A stretch of DNA of 64,000 nt from Hirudo medicinalis (GCA_011800805.1 MPNW01000088.1:122057-186056); one strand, 5' to 3'; numbered from the stretch's first letter, positions 14,233 to 26,645 are shown. Notes: a model not told the origin generated them from the letters alone. A program made the numbers and translations.

Positions 14233-14445
14233 TTATATTGGCTCAAAGTCTAACACGAACAGATCACGTGCTGCAGACCTTGACGTAATTGTTGGATGAT
14301 TACTGCTACTTTCAAGTTGTGAATGTCCTCGTATATTTGAATAATATACCTCAGCATTCAGTGGATTAAAGTTGGAATATCCTGAATGCAGTTGGGAGTT
14401 TAAGTGTGAGGTGACTTTTTTAGTTTTGTTACCTCGAGCTTCACT
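14233..14445 (-). other. Cytoplasmic-tail exon with two Tyr-Ser-Asn motifs
   Basis: A strong acceptor (TTTTTTCACATTTGCCAG) opens a 70-codon exon, phase 0, ending ...DFEPI then TAA. The sequence is hydrophilic, with no membrane segment. It contains HSGYSNFN and EVYYSNIR. Both fit the Y-x-N preference of Grb2-type SH2 domains, and VYYSNI also fits the ITIM pattern (V/I/L/S-x-Y-x-x-V/I/L). The motif reading is pattern matching only. Confidence 0.65.
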
Positions 14446-17400
14446 CTGGCAAATGTGAAAAAACAATCAAAACTTATTGGGCAAAGCAGAAAGGAATAGT
14501 TTATAATGGGGCTGTGATTGCTAGGAATATCTTCGAAAATTCTATGTGAAGAGATTGTCAAGATCCTGCGGTCCTGTGCGTGATAGTATAGCCAAATTCT
14601 CAAAGTACTCTAAAATTACTCAGGTCCTTGGGAGGGTTGAACATTTCCTTTTGGGACTAAACGCTCCATAAATTAGTAATTAATTGAAGAGTAATAAAGA
14701 GTTAGTTGGGTAGCTTCATGGGTTGAAACCAAGAGTCGAAACGATTATTTCAGATTAACTCTGCATAGCCATGACCAATCATTTCATTATCATAATTTCC
14801 AGACCTGAACTTACTGGGGATCTAAATTAATGCCAATATACGATTTCATTAGGAAAAAATTTGAATTAATATCCTGTGAACATTTTACATTTTAGACGGA
14901 ATGAAATCACTGCTAATAAAATAATTTGTTTAGCGTGACCAAATAGTACGTCACTTGTAGGTGACTTAAGGCGGACGCTAATATATTAAAGTTGACCCCA
15001 GATTAAAATATAGAAAGAGCACATATAGTACAAACGAAAAGTTTTGAAAATGATTTGTTAGTGATGCTTTACTTGTCCATGTTGGCAGACCGTGCATGGC
15101 ATAATTATGTGAGGGTCTCATCGGAACCAACTTTGATTCCACGAAAAGTTCTGAAACATTAAATGCGTTTGACATCCTCCTTTTAAACATGTCTTTATAA
15201 TTAATTGATTGTAATGTTATTAAAAAACAAATGCGATATCATGTAATTAACTTATCCATCCTCATTGATTTAAAGAAATAACTGACTTGATTGAGACTGT
15301 CTGAGGTGCACATTATGAGTGGTGGTGTTGACGTCGTTGGATGCAACGAAGTGGAACGTTGTGAAATATTTTTGCGTTACTTCCGTTAATACCAACCTCA
15401 CCATCATTTTTCTTGATGACAAATACTGCAAATATTTAACAAGTGATCGAGTATTATTAAAATCATAATCACTAGCAGTAATTGCAATGTGAACAACTTT
15501 TGTTGTTGTGGCCATATTTTCCTTTGAAATGGTTGGGTCGACAGAATAAACCATACCAGATTATTATCATTATTCCTAAATAATTCAAAAATTGATCAAT
15601 TAATTCACTAAAATGCGGCAAAGCACTGCTCTCAAACTCGCGGTGTGCGACTGATTTTAAGTGGCCCACCAGAGTTCGAGAAAAGTTTGCAATTTGCATA
15701 AAAACTGCAGAAGAAAAAGTTCTAAGGTTAAAACCATGATTGCGTTTTATAAATTAATGTAAATAACAATTAGAATTTATAAACGGATGTTCCCCAATCA
15801 GGCAGATCGGTTCTCGCAAATTAAGCACTGTTGACAGAGATGTGATAATAGACAGAGATATCCCAAAATCACAAAGCACTATCATTCACAATGCTTCTGT
15901 GAAAACATTATTTATTAATTAGCCTCATTTTATCCGAGGATAATATTATATTTATATTATTACTAATCCAGACAGTTCCGTAACCTGGGCGTTAGCTTAG
16001 ATTCAGGATGCTCTACGACCATTCATATCAGAAAAACTATTTTATCCTGCTATGCACCTCTCATGGAGATTCGCAGTAATGCTGGCCCATTCTCGATCAT
16101 GTAATTCAAACGTTCATTACCCTATTTTGTTATTAACGATATAAAATGTGATCCACCGATATTATGTTATTGCTCCAATCAATTGTGTGTTTCTTTTCTC
16201 TTTTCTTGCTTATTTCTTTTCTGAGTGGCTAAGTGGCACGATCCCCGATTCGAGTATATGTAAATAAAAAAAAGTGAAATACATGAAATAAATAATAATG
16301 AAGCTCAGAGTAGGAGCTATCAAATTATTACGATAAGCCTTACAAAGTTAATTAAAATATTAACGTGATATTTTTTCTATTCTTTAGCTAAGTCACGATA
16401 AAATATATTATATTTTTACCAAGAGACATAAAAGACATCTAAATCTTTGAAATTCGAAACTTTTTAGAGCCTTGAGTCAAGTTTTGACGCTTCCTCTATT
16501 ACAATTAATAGTTTCATTTTCTCAGCACCGATTTGAACCGAATTAATATTCAGAATATTAGCTACAAGTCCGCTTAAATAATGGTTTCAATGTTCTCACT
16601 CTGAACAAACTATTGAAAATTATAGAAGTAAACGGAAACAAAAGTTAATAGTTTAATAAACAACTGAATGTAACTGTCAACTTTAAGCAATTAAGGAACT
16701 TGACTAAAGTCTTTCTACAACAAAGTTTCTATCGACAACTTCTCCACGACAAGCTACTCGCTGCAACTTCTCACCAACTTCCGAGTGCTACAGAACCACA
16801 TAACATAGTTTTAGAACAATTAACAAAATTATTTCAACACAAACCTTTTTTGCATTGAGGCACTTGCCAATTGCCAGTGGTCTCAAAATGCATATGTAAT
16901 TCCCCACGTATCATGCGTTACCAACATTACAAAGAAGTCAGATGCTTTTAATTAACATAATTACAATGTTTCGTTAATCTAATATTTTTAATAATGTCAC
17001 TATTAGTAATATATAACTTTTATTCTGTAAATTTATTTACTAGAAACACTAGCAATACCAATACTTGTTAAAATATTAATTTACGATAAATGTCAGTGAA
17101 GTTCAAGTAAATAGGAAAAAAAAATCCCGTGTGTTTTGCAATTGGAACGGCGAGGTACTTAAAAATCATTTTATGTCTCGTGTCTAAATGGAAGACATTC
17201 CGCAAAAATATAGCAATGTTTGTCGTAAAGCGGAGAACAATGGAGAGTGTGATGGAGCGCTTAAAAGCTTGGAGGACAATTTGTAACAGAATTCATGTGG
17301 ATTAAAATTAATCACTCATTCCAAAGTATAAAGTCGCTTACAATCTGCTCCAACATGACTCCGTCTCTCATCTGACCAAGTTCCAAACTTTCGCCTTCCC

Positions 17401-20400
17401 ACCAAACACTGACGTGATGAGGTTTCGGATTGAAGGACAAAATGCATTCAATTGCAAAATTATGTGCATGAATGTCCACATGCTGAAGCCTGGAACAGTT
17501 GAAGATTGGAGGATCTGGCGGATAAAAATTATAATATAAATATTACTAATTTCACTGATTATTATGAATATCAATAACTATGATTGCATAATTGATATTA
17601 ATAATTTTGCTGTTTATCTCTTGACTTTACCTGAATAATCTAATGCTGAAAAAGATTATCTGAAATGTCTTGATTGAAAATAGGTAAATGAATTTATCTC
17701 AGTTGTTGTTATTGTATGATGATTAATATTATAAGTTGTATAAATATCATAATTATTGATAAGATAAACAAAACACTTGCATCGGACGTTTACTGCAAAA
17801 GACCTGCTGGAGAAAATAATCTCATGATAACGTCGATGATGATGACGATGTCTCGAACCAATTGTTAAGCTGTGTGATGTGTTGACTTCGCAGCTTAAGA
17901 GCTGACCGTCATCTTTGTCAGAAACTTTGTATCTGCTGAGGAGAGTTTGGACATTATAAGAAAGATGGACTGGACAGGATGGTTGACTCTCCTTTGTCGA
18001 ACACCTAACATTCGTGCTGATGTTTTTAATGCTCCAAGTGGAGAGCACCTTTCCACCCAGGTGAATCGTCACCTGTGGCACAGGAACCACGTCATAAACC
18101 ATGCAAGCGGCCTGAAGATGATCGTTAGAGAACAGAATTCTTCCATCAGCATTTGTTGTCAGCTCGATGTTGCTCGGTGGCTCTGAAATATTCGTAAATA
18201 CTTAACAATCATTGAAAAGCATTAATTACAAGTTGTTTTACAGCTATCTAGAGACACTAAAGGAAGGAAGCATATGACCACATGATTCGTTGAAGTTTTA
18301 AAAATTTACGTCCTCATTCCCTCATTCCCATAAAACTCCAGGTTATCAATAACAATTTATTTAATGTTATTAATTTACATAAAACTTTTGCAAAATTGAA
18401 TTAAATAAGACAGAAGTAATTTATTAATTTTGAGCGATTTTCATAATAAAATAGTTTGAATTCATTTAAATGATGTGGACGTAAAACTTTCCTTGTTGTT
18501 TACTTTTAGTTCCATCTTTATCACCCATAAAGGAATTTCAGATATCAAATTTGAGTCTTAACCTCTCACTAAGGACATTCCTTCAAATCACTTAGGTTAA
18601 ATTAATTTAAGAAAATCATAATTGATTTAATTCTTTGTGAATTCTTAACTCAATTTCCTCAACTTCAGACTGTCCCTGTTAAATTTTCTAAAGGTTCACT
18701 GACCAAAGAGTTTCACTTTATTAACTTAAAGATGGATGGCATTCAATAAATTCTGACTGTACAGGCTTTAAAACACTTTTTATGCAACATTTCAAAGTGT
18801 GAGAAAATTAGCAGAAGAAATACATGCCGAAGAGGACTTAGTTATCCTTTTGTGTTTGTTTCGAAGGAACGCTTTATGTTGCAAATCAATTCAATGGTTA
18901 TAGTTACGATATGCAAGGGACAAATAGTTAAGAACGACGAGTTAAATGAATCAATTTCGTTCCAACCAGCTTTTGTTATTAGTGTAGAAATAAATGTATT
19001 GCTTTATATCTCTTCTCGTGATTCCTTCATTCCAAAAACTCCTAAAGTTTAGTAATTTTTTGATAAAGTTGTATCAGTATGTTGATACATAGTTTCAATA
19101 CTCCCGTTCGTGAAATTGTTATCTGCTTCTCATTTGCCAAATCCAACGGAAGGCCAACGTCCTTGTCACAATCATTGCCTTACCCCATCTCGACAAACCA
19201 GTCTTAGCGAGGAAGGTGTGAGTCGACTGGGAAACCGCGGCAACCTCGATTTGAAAGAATTCTTTCTGGAGCTATTTCTCCGCAAGGTCGCAATATTTCA
19301 CCGTCAATAAGTCACCAAGATTTCGTTCTATCACCCTCGTGATTCCATAAGGATGAAGATAAATCCAGTAAATAAGGCCGTTGACGAGGTTTCACAGTCA
19401 CTTTCAAGACCTGGGAATAGTTAGTCATCCCTCAACTTGGCTACGGACATACATACTTATATTTATATAAAGTATTTACTTTATATTTTTGCTTTATATA
19501 TATATATATATAAAGTAAATAGTATATATAAATATAAGTATGTAAAAAGTAATGATATATACATATAAATATATATACATATTGATGATAGGCTTAACAA
19601 GCGTCGAATTTACCGAATTGTGCATTCGATGAATTGCCCATGCTGATGCAATCATGTAACACATACATTCTTTAACAAGAGACCATCAAAATAATTTCTA
19701 TTTATAAATTTTTAAAATAAATAGATTCTATTTTTATCTATTATTTCTACGTCATCTGTTAAGATTAGATGCATTTAAGGATAATTTATTGTCGGTATAT
19801 TTTAAATTTATAAGTAAATTGAATATGAACGGTGAATTTCAAATATTTTAAAAAGATTGTAAACTTATAAACAAGTCTCCCAAATTATCTTCAAGAATCA
19901 GTTAATTGCGCTTTGAATTCTCCCGAAAACATCGGTAACATTGTGTTCAATCATGCGTGACATCACGGCTGAATGAATAGGAGAGAGAGGTCGTTAATTA
20001 TCGGAAGCCCTCTTAGAAGGGTTGATGAATTTTTCACGGAGGTCACAACACCACGTGACCCCGTTCTCTGATGTGCCAATCAAATGTCCTCCCTTAAGAG
20101 GCTGAGTTTCATCGGATGTCCAGGTGTGTTTGCGGCAGTTTCTTCATTATTTGTGCTTCCAACAATTTCGTGCTTCGCTGAGCACCGGACAACATTTTGT
20201 TTTCCTAATTTAGCTCCTCTGTGCTCCTGAGACGCAAGCATATTTTGTTTATTTGGTCTTTTAAAAGACTCTCCTTTAAAATAAACATTTCTCATTTTAG
20301 TGACGCTCTCGCTTTATAAGTGAACATAATATTATCATTATTATTATTATTATTATTATTTGTATTTAAATATTTAAAATAGTTGCAGATTAATTTAGTC

Positions 20401-21518
20401 TAATTAAATTGACTCTGGTTGCCAACTTACGTTGCCTAGTTTTAATTGCAAATAATTAATTATTTAAAATTTATTGAAAAATAATTATCATTGAATGCTC
20501 TATATTTATGACCTAATTAAAAATTCGTAACCGAATTACTTGCTACTTGCAATGTGGTGAAAACTTTGTTTCTGAAAAATGACGAGAAGAAACATCCTAT
20601 AAACCCCGTGTCTTCGGTCCTGACGTCTGAAATGAGAATTTACTTAATAATTTCGAAAATTATCATTAACGACAAATCAATTAACCGTTGCATCACTTTC
20701 CATTAAGAAGAAGTTATGAATTCATTCAGAGAATTGATTTGAGAAAAGAGCTTATTTGTCTAAACATTTGGATGAAAAAATGAACAACAGCCATCCCAAC
20801 GTTTCATGAAAGTCCGAGAATGGAACAGTAAAACAATTTAAGGCGTTAATAGAGGAGCTCGAACATTTTCTGACGTCCCTTTTCAGAAACTCCGGAACTA
20901 AGAATTGATTTATTTTTATCAAAACTTAATTTTCTTTAAACTTCTTCTCAATTAAACTTTACCACCACAAAATTCTCATGGCTTTTCTATTACATTTAAT
21001 TGCATTGTTTGTTGAATAATAAATAATTATAATTACAATAGTTATTTTACACGCCGATGTAACATACCGATGCAACAGCAGCATGTTATTTTGTTTGCTG
21101 ATTGTTTATGAATAAACTGCAGAAAACTTAGCAAACAGATTACTTTCGAAAAGCAAAAACTATCATTTTTAATAACAGTTCATGAATTAATGAATTGATG
21201 AATTGATGAATTAATGAATTAATTCATTATTAATAGTACAAAGAATTAAACCGTAAATGTTGAGAATGGAGATGATGGCTGTGGTAACTGGGACAGTCTC
21301 GGCCTGATATCTTTTCGTGAATGAGTAGGGACCCCTGATGACGTCATTGAATGATACAATCTGAGTGTCCTCATTGTTGACGGTTTTTATCCAACTCACA
21401 CTCTGATCTTCCAACAACTGGTTATGACCTTGAACCCTGCATGTCAAGGTCACGTTCTCGCCGGGGAAGGTCACGTGATGCGAGGATCCGACAGAAATGG
21501 AGACCCCGAGCTGAGTGG
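14233..21518 (-). CDS. Immunoglobulin-superfamily receptor, partial gene model
   Basis: Minus-strand exons that fit in phase: 21518-21252 (first part of Ig domain 1, GENVTLTC then SWIKT), 20626-20540 (rest of Ig1, YDVRTEDTGFIGC), 18182-17859 (Ig2), 17514-17342 (first part of Ig3, AIECILSFNPKPHHVSVWW), and a terminal exon 14445-14233 with stop. The first three junctions are all phase 1, typical of extracellular-domain genes. Ig1 reads smoothly across the 21252/20626 junction, and the join at 20540/18182 gives QVAKPPSNIEL, a normal inter-domain linker. Missing: the signal peptide exon, the second half of Ig3 and a transmembrane exon. Linking the terminal exon to this gene is inference, based on strand, order, compatible phase 0 and its tail-like content. 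The function is probably a cell-surface adhesion or immune-type receptor; I do not recognise an orthologue. Confidence 0.7.
17342..17514 (-). other. Ig3 first-half exon of the receptor gene
   Basis: Acceptor TTTTTATCCGCCAG; the completed first codon gives DPPIFNC, continuing the Ig2 linker in frame. Strand B is AIECIL and strand C is VSVWWEG. The best donor is CAGATT/GTAAGC, phase 0. If unspliced, the frame would stop 10 codons later. The strand F half (D-x-G-x-Y-x-C) was not found in a clean exon. Confidence 0.65.
17859..18182 (-). other. Ig2 exon of the receptor gene
   Basis: Encodes PPSNIELTTN, then LQAACMVYDVVPVPQVTIHLGG with the strand B Cys, an additional Cys pair in the middle (VRCSTKE and PSCPVHL), and SDKDDGQLLSCEV with the strand F Cys. 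It ends HSLTI at donor AATTG/GTTCGA, phase 1. A normal Trp in strand C is replaced by Val-Thr-Ile-His, so this is a divergent C2-type domain. Confidence 0.75.
19452..19542. repeat. Near-perfect palindrome in a receptor intron
   Basis: Two arms of about 35 bp (starting CATACTTATATTTATAT at 19,452 and its reverse complement ending at 19,542) flank an AT-rich spacer of about 20 bp. The arms differ at only a few positions. It could form a hairpin or cruciform. Confidence 0.75.
20540..20626 (-). other. Ig1 exon b of the receptor gene
   Basis: Acceptor CTCATTTCAG, donor GCAA/GTAATT. The first codon is completed to Asp by the previous exon, giving DVRTEDTGFIGC. This is the usual D-x-G-x-x-x-C end of an Ig domain, with the common Tyr replaced by Ile. 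It ends TTLQVA before the linker to Ig2. The exon is too short to stand out as an open reading frame; the phase and motif fit support it. Confidence 0.7.
21182..21232. repeat. ATGAATTAATGAATTG-type tandem repeat
   Basis: Several imperfect 8-bp units (TGAATTRA) directly beside the Ig1a exon on its intron side. Confidence 0.6.
21252..21518 (-). other. Ig1 exon a of the receptor gene
   Basis: Acceptor TTCATCGTTCAG, donor ACG/GTTTAA, phase 1 at both ends. It encodes a V/I-set-like first half: strand B Cys in VTLTC, core Trp in SWIKT, and a long C'-D region ending TTAIISILNIY. Confidence 0.75.
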
Positions 21519-23164
21519 CTGAACGATGAAAAGTTAATTGAAGTCTCAATTACCACGAGACTCGAGAATCGACGATGTGCTCGTGATCGACAAACTTTGC
21601 ACTCGTCGCTAACAAAAGGTAATTAACTGGAATAATTATTTCGCTCTATTTTATTTTTTACATCCCCTTGTGGCGCCTTAACATGATCTCTCTTGTCTGT
21701 GAATGGGATTTAATGAGATTCAAGCCATTCCGAAGTTGTTGATCCGTGGTTAATTTCGGCATCAACCTGTTCCTGTAATTTCTTCCTTTTGAAAATTCAT
21801 TGTTGCTCAAAAGTTTTTCAACAATGATTACAATACTTTCACCATGCATCTTCTAATTAGTACCTCGTCTATTCCTGCGATTCATTGTTTTTAGCTTTTT
21901 TTTTTGTTATAGATTTTGTTCTTGTTAATATTATTTCAATCATTGTTGCTAGCGTCAACTAAAAGTAATGGCAATATGAAACATTTGTCGATCACGTGCA
22001 TTTGCTGGGCTTCATTTGATTTCCGATATTCAACCCGTAGAAGTACTGGGATTTATTTCGTTTCTAGTCAAGAAATTTCCTTTAGGACATTTGTTTGTGA
22101 TATTTTGAAAATATGTTTCATAACGACGACGAGTTCATTCTATAAAGGATTGTTTCAAGTTCCTGCAAACAATGATTTGCTTGATGCAAGATGATTCATA
22201 AATCTTTTGAAAGCTGTAAATTTAAAAACATATTACTCCTTATTGTCCTTATAAATATTGGATTAATTGTGATGCACCCGTAAGTATAAATTCACGTATA
22301 TCACCAGTCATCTTCACAATAACAACCCCAATCATCTTCACAATGCATTCCAAATCCATTATTATCTTTCTAGATGACCTCATGAGGAGGTGAAATTGTT
22401 CCATGCATTGAAAAGATCGATTGTTTGTTCATTGTTACAAGATTTGTGCATTAAAAGAACATGGCTTCATAATAAATCCTTTAACTTGAACAAATGCAGT
22501 ACTTTGTCACGACAATTCTTGTTATTGGATATATTGAATAATTACAATAACAAATATTATATTATTAATATTATATTATTAATATAATTACAATAATTAT
22601 ACTTAAAGTTATTATAATATCCAGTCAGTTGTTCAGTGGTTCGTTAGGTGAGCAAATGATTAAGTTTGCAATCGAATTTGTTACCGGAAGTTCACCACCT
22701 CCCACTGCCCCATATTTTCAAATCGCCACCAATAAGGAGAAGTTGTAAATCCAGGAGGAGTACCACTGATGTACGAGTTGATGGAGTCTCACGAACATTC
22801 CAGTGCCGCTACTGTTGACGTCATTATTTATTACTAATAATGTGAACTTTTATTATAATATTTAATGTTTCTAATTATTTATAATATTACTCTAAAAATT
22901 ATTCAATCTTCGAGTTTCGAAACCTACAAATTATTTCACTCAAAAATTAGATTCCATAATCATAGCATTATCTTCCATCATTCTTAATGTCCAACTAAAG
23001 AGGATGAAAAAGTTACTTTAAACTTCGATCTTTTAAATTGTCTGTGTAACTTCTATGTGGTAGCTAAGTTAATTATTATTTATTCAATTAATTTCATAAT
23101 TAATAAATATTGCAATTGTGGTTCATTTATATAACGCCACATGCATAGCTTCAGAGACTGTTGT

Positions 23165-23275
23165 TTATTACGTCCGTTACATAGCTATGTGATCAGGATG
23201 CTGCTCCTGCAACGGGATTCGAATCCGTGCTTCCGTCGTGAGAGGCGGTGATGTTACCCATTAGACCAGGGGTAT
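23165..23275 (-). repeat. tRNA(Glu)-like SINE
   Basis: On the minus strand it reads TGGTCTAATGGGTAACATC (A box), CGCCTCTCACGACGG (Glu-like anticodon arm), GGATTCGAATCCCGTTGC (B box), then a family-specific tail. The arms no longer pair as in a functional tRNA. Confidence 0.7.
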
Positions 23276-24099
23276 TCAACTACATTTCACGAAGGGATCT
23301 TATTGAATTCTGTGCATCAACTTCGCTAAATTTGCCATTTATCAGTAGGGCAAGCACATCATACTGCTTATATACTTGTATACAAGCTGCATTTTATACA
23401 TTTAACGAAATAAGTGTAACTACACTTATTAAGTACATTAAGCCATTAAATAAATACCAATACATACGAGTTTTCATGTTGCACACGAGAAAAATAATTT
23501 AAAAATAAACTTACTTAAATTAGTGATTCTATTTTCAATTATGAAAAATAAAGTTCACGATTAATCGAAAACAGAGAAGTTCACAATAATTAATTTTAAT
23601 TTTAAATAATTAATAAATATAAACTATATTTAGTAAGTGTTAGAAATTAAGTTATTTGTCGTTTAAGTATCTATCTTCGGATAACGGAAAATTAATCGCA
23701 GGAAAATTCATGGTGAGAAAATAAATTGACATAAATGACTTAGAATAAGATTTTCCAAATAAAGTACTTGTACATGAATAGGCATTCATAGTTTTTGGGA
23801 ATAATATAAATGTAAAAATTCAATTAATAAAGTTATCACATGCATTAATCAGATTCTGGCGCAATAACGACCACGAATGAACGTAATACCATCAAGTTAA
23901 TGAAAAGGTTAACAGAATACACGAACATGGCCTCGGAGTGGTATGTATACTCTTCGGGTAAGAAGAAATCATTAGACGATCTGAGGATTCTCTTTGTGTG
24001 ACTCGCGATAAGTTTTATTAAATGACAACCTGAAAGTCCAGGAAGGAGGGCAACAGAAACTCATGGATGGCAGCTGGAATCCTAAGAATGTTTTACACT

Positions 24100-24172
24100 A
24101 TGAATTTTCCCGCGATAAATTGTCCACGGGATGAATTTTCTTGCGATGCATTTTCCCGCGATGAATTTTCCG
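24100..24172. repeat. Short degenerate tandem array
   Basis: Three to four units resembling CCGCGATGAATTTTC, separated by about 22 bp, next to a G-rich stretch at 24,226-24,245. Probably a terminal region of an unidentified transposable element. Confidence 0.5.
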
Positions 24173-25249
24173 GATACAATTTATCTTCATGGGCCATTTA
24201 CATCCCTTGCCCAGAGACGTCATTTGGGGGAGGGGGGAGGTAGGGACAACGCCCCCTTAAATCCTGTTTCCCTGATTGGCTCTTGCCTTCCATGACTTTT
24301 GACTAGAAAAGAAAAAAGATCATCTCTTCAAGTTGAGCGAGGGTTTGCCTCATCCCCTGGAAAAGCCGAAATGAAATCCTTGGCGGACCGGAAACACACC
24401 TGCATCATACCATGCGGGAGCACTAGCTTCATGCGTGTGTAGTATTAACGTCCTCTGATAAAACAAGTTAAACATTAAGGGACTAAAACGCACATAATGC
24501 TACAGCATATATAGGCCATCGAGTACGTGAGAAATTATTTGAAATCGAACCGTAAAGACAGAAGGAAACCTTTTTTAAAGTAGTTCATGTCCTTCATCTT
24601 TCTTCATTAAAAAGAAAATTCCCTAAATTTAATGAAAAGGAGTCAAAATTATGGTTTCTCTTATTTCCAAAAACTGGTTCAACTCAGCCCGCAATCCGGG
24701 AAAACTGAACGTTACGAAGTGGAAAATTACAAAAGTTTACCTCAGAGGCGTCAATGCTATCATTATCATTATTGTCATCGTCATCATCATTAAGGAAATA
24801 AATGGTGATTAAATTTATTTAAATTTATCATTCTCTCACGACTTTCAAAAACATTTGCTTCAAACTAGTATTAGAATACGATAATGACATCGTAACTCTG
24901 AGTAAAACTAAAAATTATTTCGACAAAAGCACCAGGAGACGTAACAGTCCATTTAAAATCAAACAAGCCGGCAAACAAATCAGCCAATATTTCAAACACC
25001 TACCTAACTTCCTTTTAAACAGATAAATATTTAATACTTAAAATTTGCATTTTTAAATTTGACAAATGAACATTCCACTTTATGACGAATGTGCAGCTTG
25101 ATGAAGGTTATCTCGTGACGATTGCCTGATAATTAGATATTCACTATGATTCAGAGACAAATTTAAGCAGAGACAAAATTAATCTTAAGTTATTCAAAAA
25201 TGATTATTACATTTATTCACATTTGCGCCTCCTTAATCGAAACTTGAAA

Positions 25250-25990
25250 TATGGTCAAACCGACACATTCGTATGCTATGTCGCAGGAGGACATGAAAAT
25301 CAGATCGCCAGCAAATTCCATGTAGTTGCATTATGAGTTGTCACTAGCGTAAACTCCGATAGATTTATCGATGGAGTCCATAACCATGTCAATCACTGAG
25401 TTGAACATGGGGGACTCATTGGATCTACTTGTATTACGCCTTTGTTGACTGGTATTTCTTCACTCAATTTAACGCCCAGCTTTATTCTGACCCGATTTTC
25501 TCGGCATACTTCCTCTACGTATCTCAGCAGAAGTGGAAGAGTTTGTAAGTGGAGGAGTATCGAGCAATTGATTTGTGTATCACGGAATCAAATGCTTTGC
25601 TTACATCTATAGACGTAACATTCAATTTCTGACAATTCTTTTATTTTTTATCGAATAATGCTTTGGTGAGCCAGATGTTTTCTGCCAAGCCGTCGCCATG
25701 TTTGATGGCCTTCTGTCTAATTAAAAGCAGCCAGTTTCATTATAAGCATTCTTTTGCTTAGAATTCTATGGAAAAGTCTGGCATCGATGGATTCCACTGT
25801 TATGGGCCTGAAGTCACTGGCCCTCGCAGCACCTTTCACTTTTGAGATTCATGTCACCCCCCTTCCGAACGGCTCTGGTGGAATGCCGGTGTCACAACGT
25901 CTTGTGGGTCGTTAATCTGCTAGAGATACCTTGTTTATCTTTTCTTTTGTGATACCATCCAACCCTGGGGCGGAGTCTTTAATGCAGTCA
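25250..25990 (-). pseudogene. R2-like reverse transcriptase fragment (decayed)
   Basis: Minus-strand frames give, in order, KDSAPGLDGITKEKINK, FRPITVESIDARLFHRILSKR, NVTSIDVSKAFDSVIHKS, a NKGVIQVDPMSPP segment corresponding to the GVRQGDPLSP block, and MEFAGDLIFMSS at the catalytic position. The usual F/Y-A-D-D has become FAGD. Frame changes and stops separate these blocks, so the element is dead. Block spacing and wording are those of the R2 clade of non-LTR retrotransposons. Confidence 0.75.
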
Positions 25991-26625
25991 ACACCCGCCA
26001 AAGGTGAGTACATATCTGCCATTTGGGGAGTTTAGTGAGTGGCCTGCAATAGTTTTCTAATTATCTCCAGATATTATTTCAGAATTGAAACAATTCCTCA
26101 GAGCATGGAGACGCTGATTCGTGGTCAGTCTCCGTCCAAAATTTGCTCGAGCATTCTTCGCCCGTGATTCTGCATCCTCTCGGATTTGATTTATCATTGA
26201 TATGCTTTAGGATTACTATTTTGAATTACTATTTTTAGATGGAGATCTGGTGGATTTGAAATATTGCTTATGAGCCATCGTTACGTTTTTTCTACTTTTG
26301 TTTTGGTGAAGGTTGATCGTGAATCTGAGTTTTATCCAGCTCATATTTTCGATTATAAGTTCTTTTTATATTTTCTTCTGATCAAAATGGTTGAAGAAAG
26401 GTCTGAAGCTCGGATCATTTTGAAATCGGTTGTTACGGGACATGTTCTTCTCCAGGAAGCACTCGAACATCTGGATGAACGTCAGAGATGAGTTGTCTCC
26501 TAGAACCTTCTAATGGAATATGCTTAAGAATAGACTTAAAAAATAAGCTATATTTTGAGGTAAGTCAATCGACCATACCAAATGCCTTTGGAGAAGTGTT
26601 TTTCAGAAGTTTGTTAACTTAACTG

Positions 26626-26645
26626 GATAAGGGGGGGGGGGGGGT
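26626..26645. repeat. Poly-G run
   Basis: About 14 consecutive G in otherwise AT-rich DNA; length is prone to sequencing error. Confidence 0.8.

Larger units (their letters stand above)
22000..25249. other. AT-rich non-coding stretch with repeat pieces
   Basis: No exon could be supported. It contains one SINE (23,165-23,275), an inverted copy of sequence found at 27,745-27,825 (23,735-23,810), a segment shared with 47,185-47,250 (23,869-23,935), and a small tandem array of CGCGATGAATTTTCC-like units (24,100-24,172). The missing 5' exon or exons of the receptor could be here, but I could not identify a signal peptide. Confidence 0.5.

Noticed and set aside
14978..15190. Minus-strand frame with FSFVLYVLFLYF as the missing membrane exon
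   Set aside because: Only about 12 hydrophobic residues, no convincing acceptor or donor, and a stop follows shortly after.
15472..15699. Minus-strand 75-codon frame with a hydrophobic patch (LGIMIIIWYGLF) behind a good acceptor (TTCTTCTGCAG)
   Set aside because: The hydrophobic run is too short for a membrane segment, phases do not match the Ig3a donor, and no Ig or tail sequence is seen in it.
16845..16935. Sushi/CCP-like motif TGNWQVPQC on the minus strand
   Set aside because: It overlaps the Ig-like reading in another frame, lacks the other CCP cysteines and has an upstream stop without an acceptor.
26264..26491. 75-codon plus-strand frame
   Set aside because: It lies antisense to decayed R2-like sequence and resembles nothing; best explained as a shadow.
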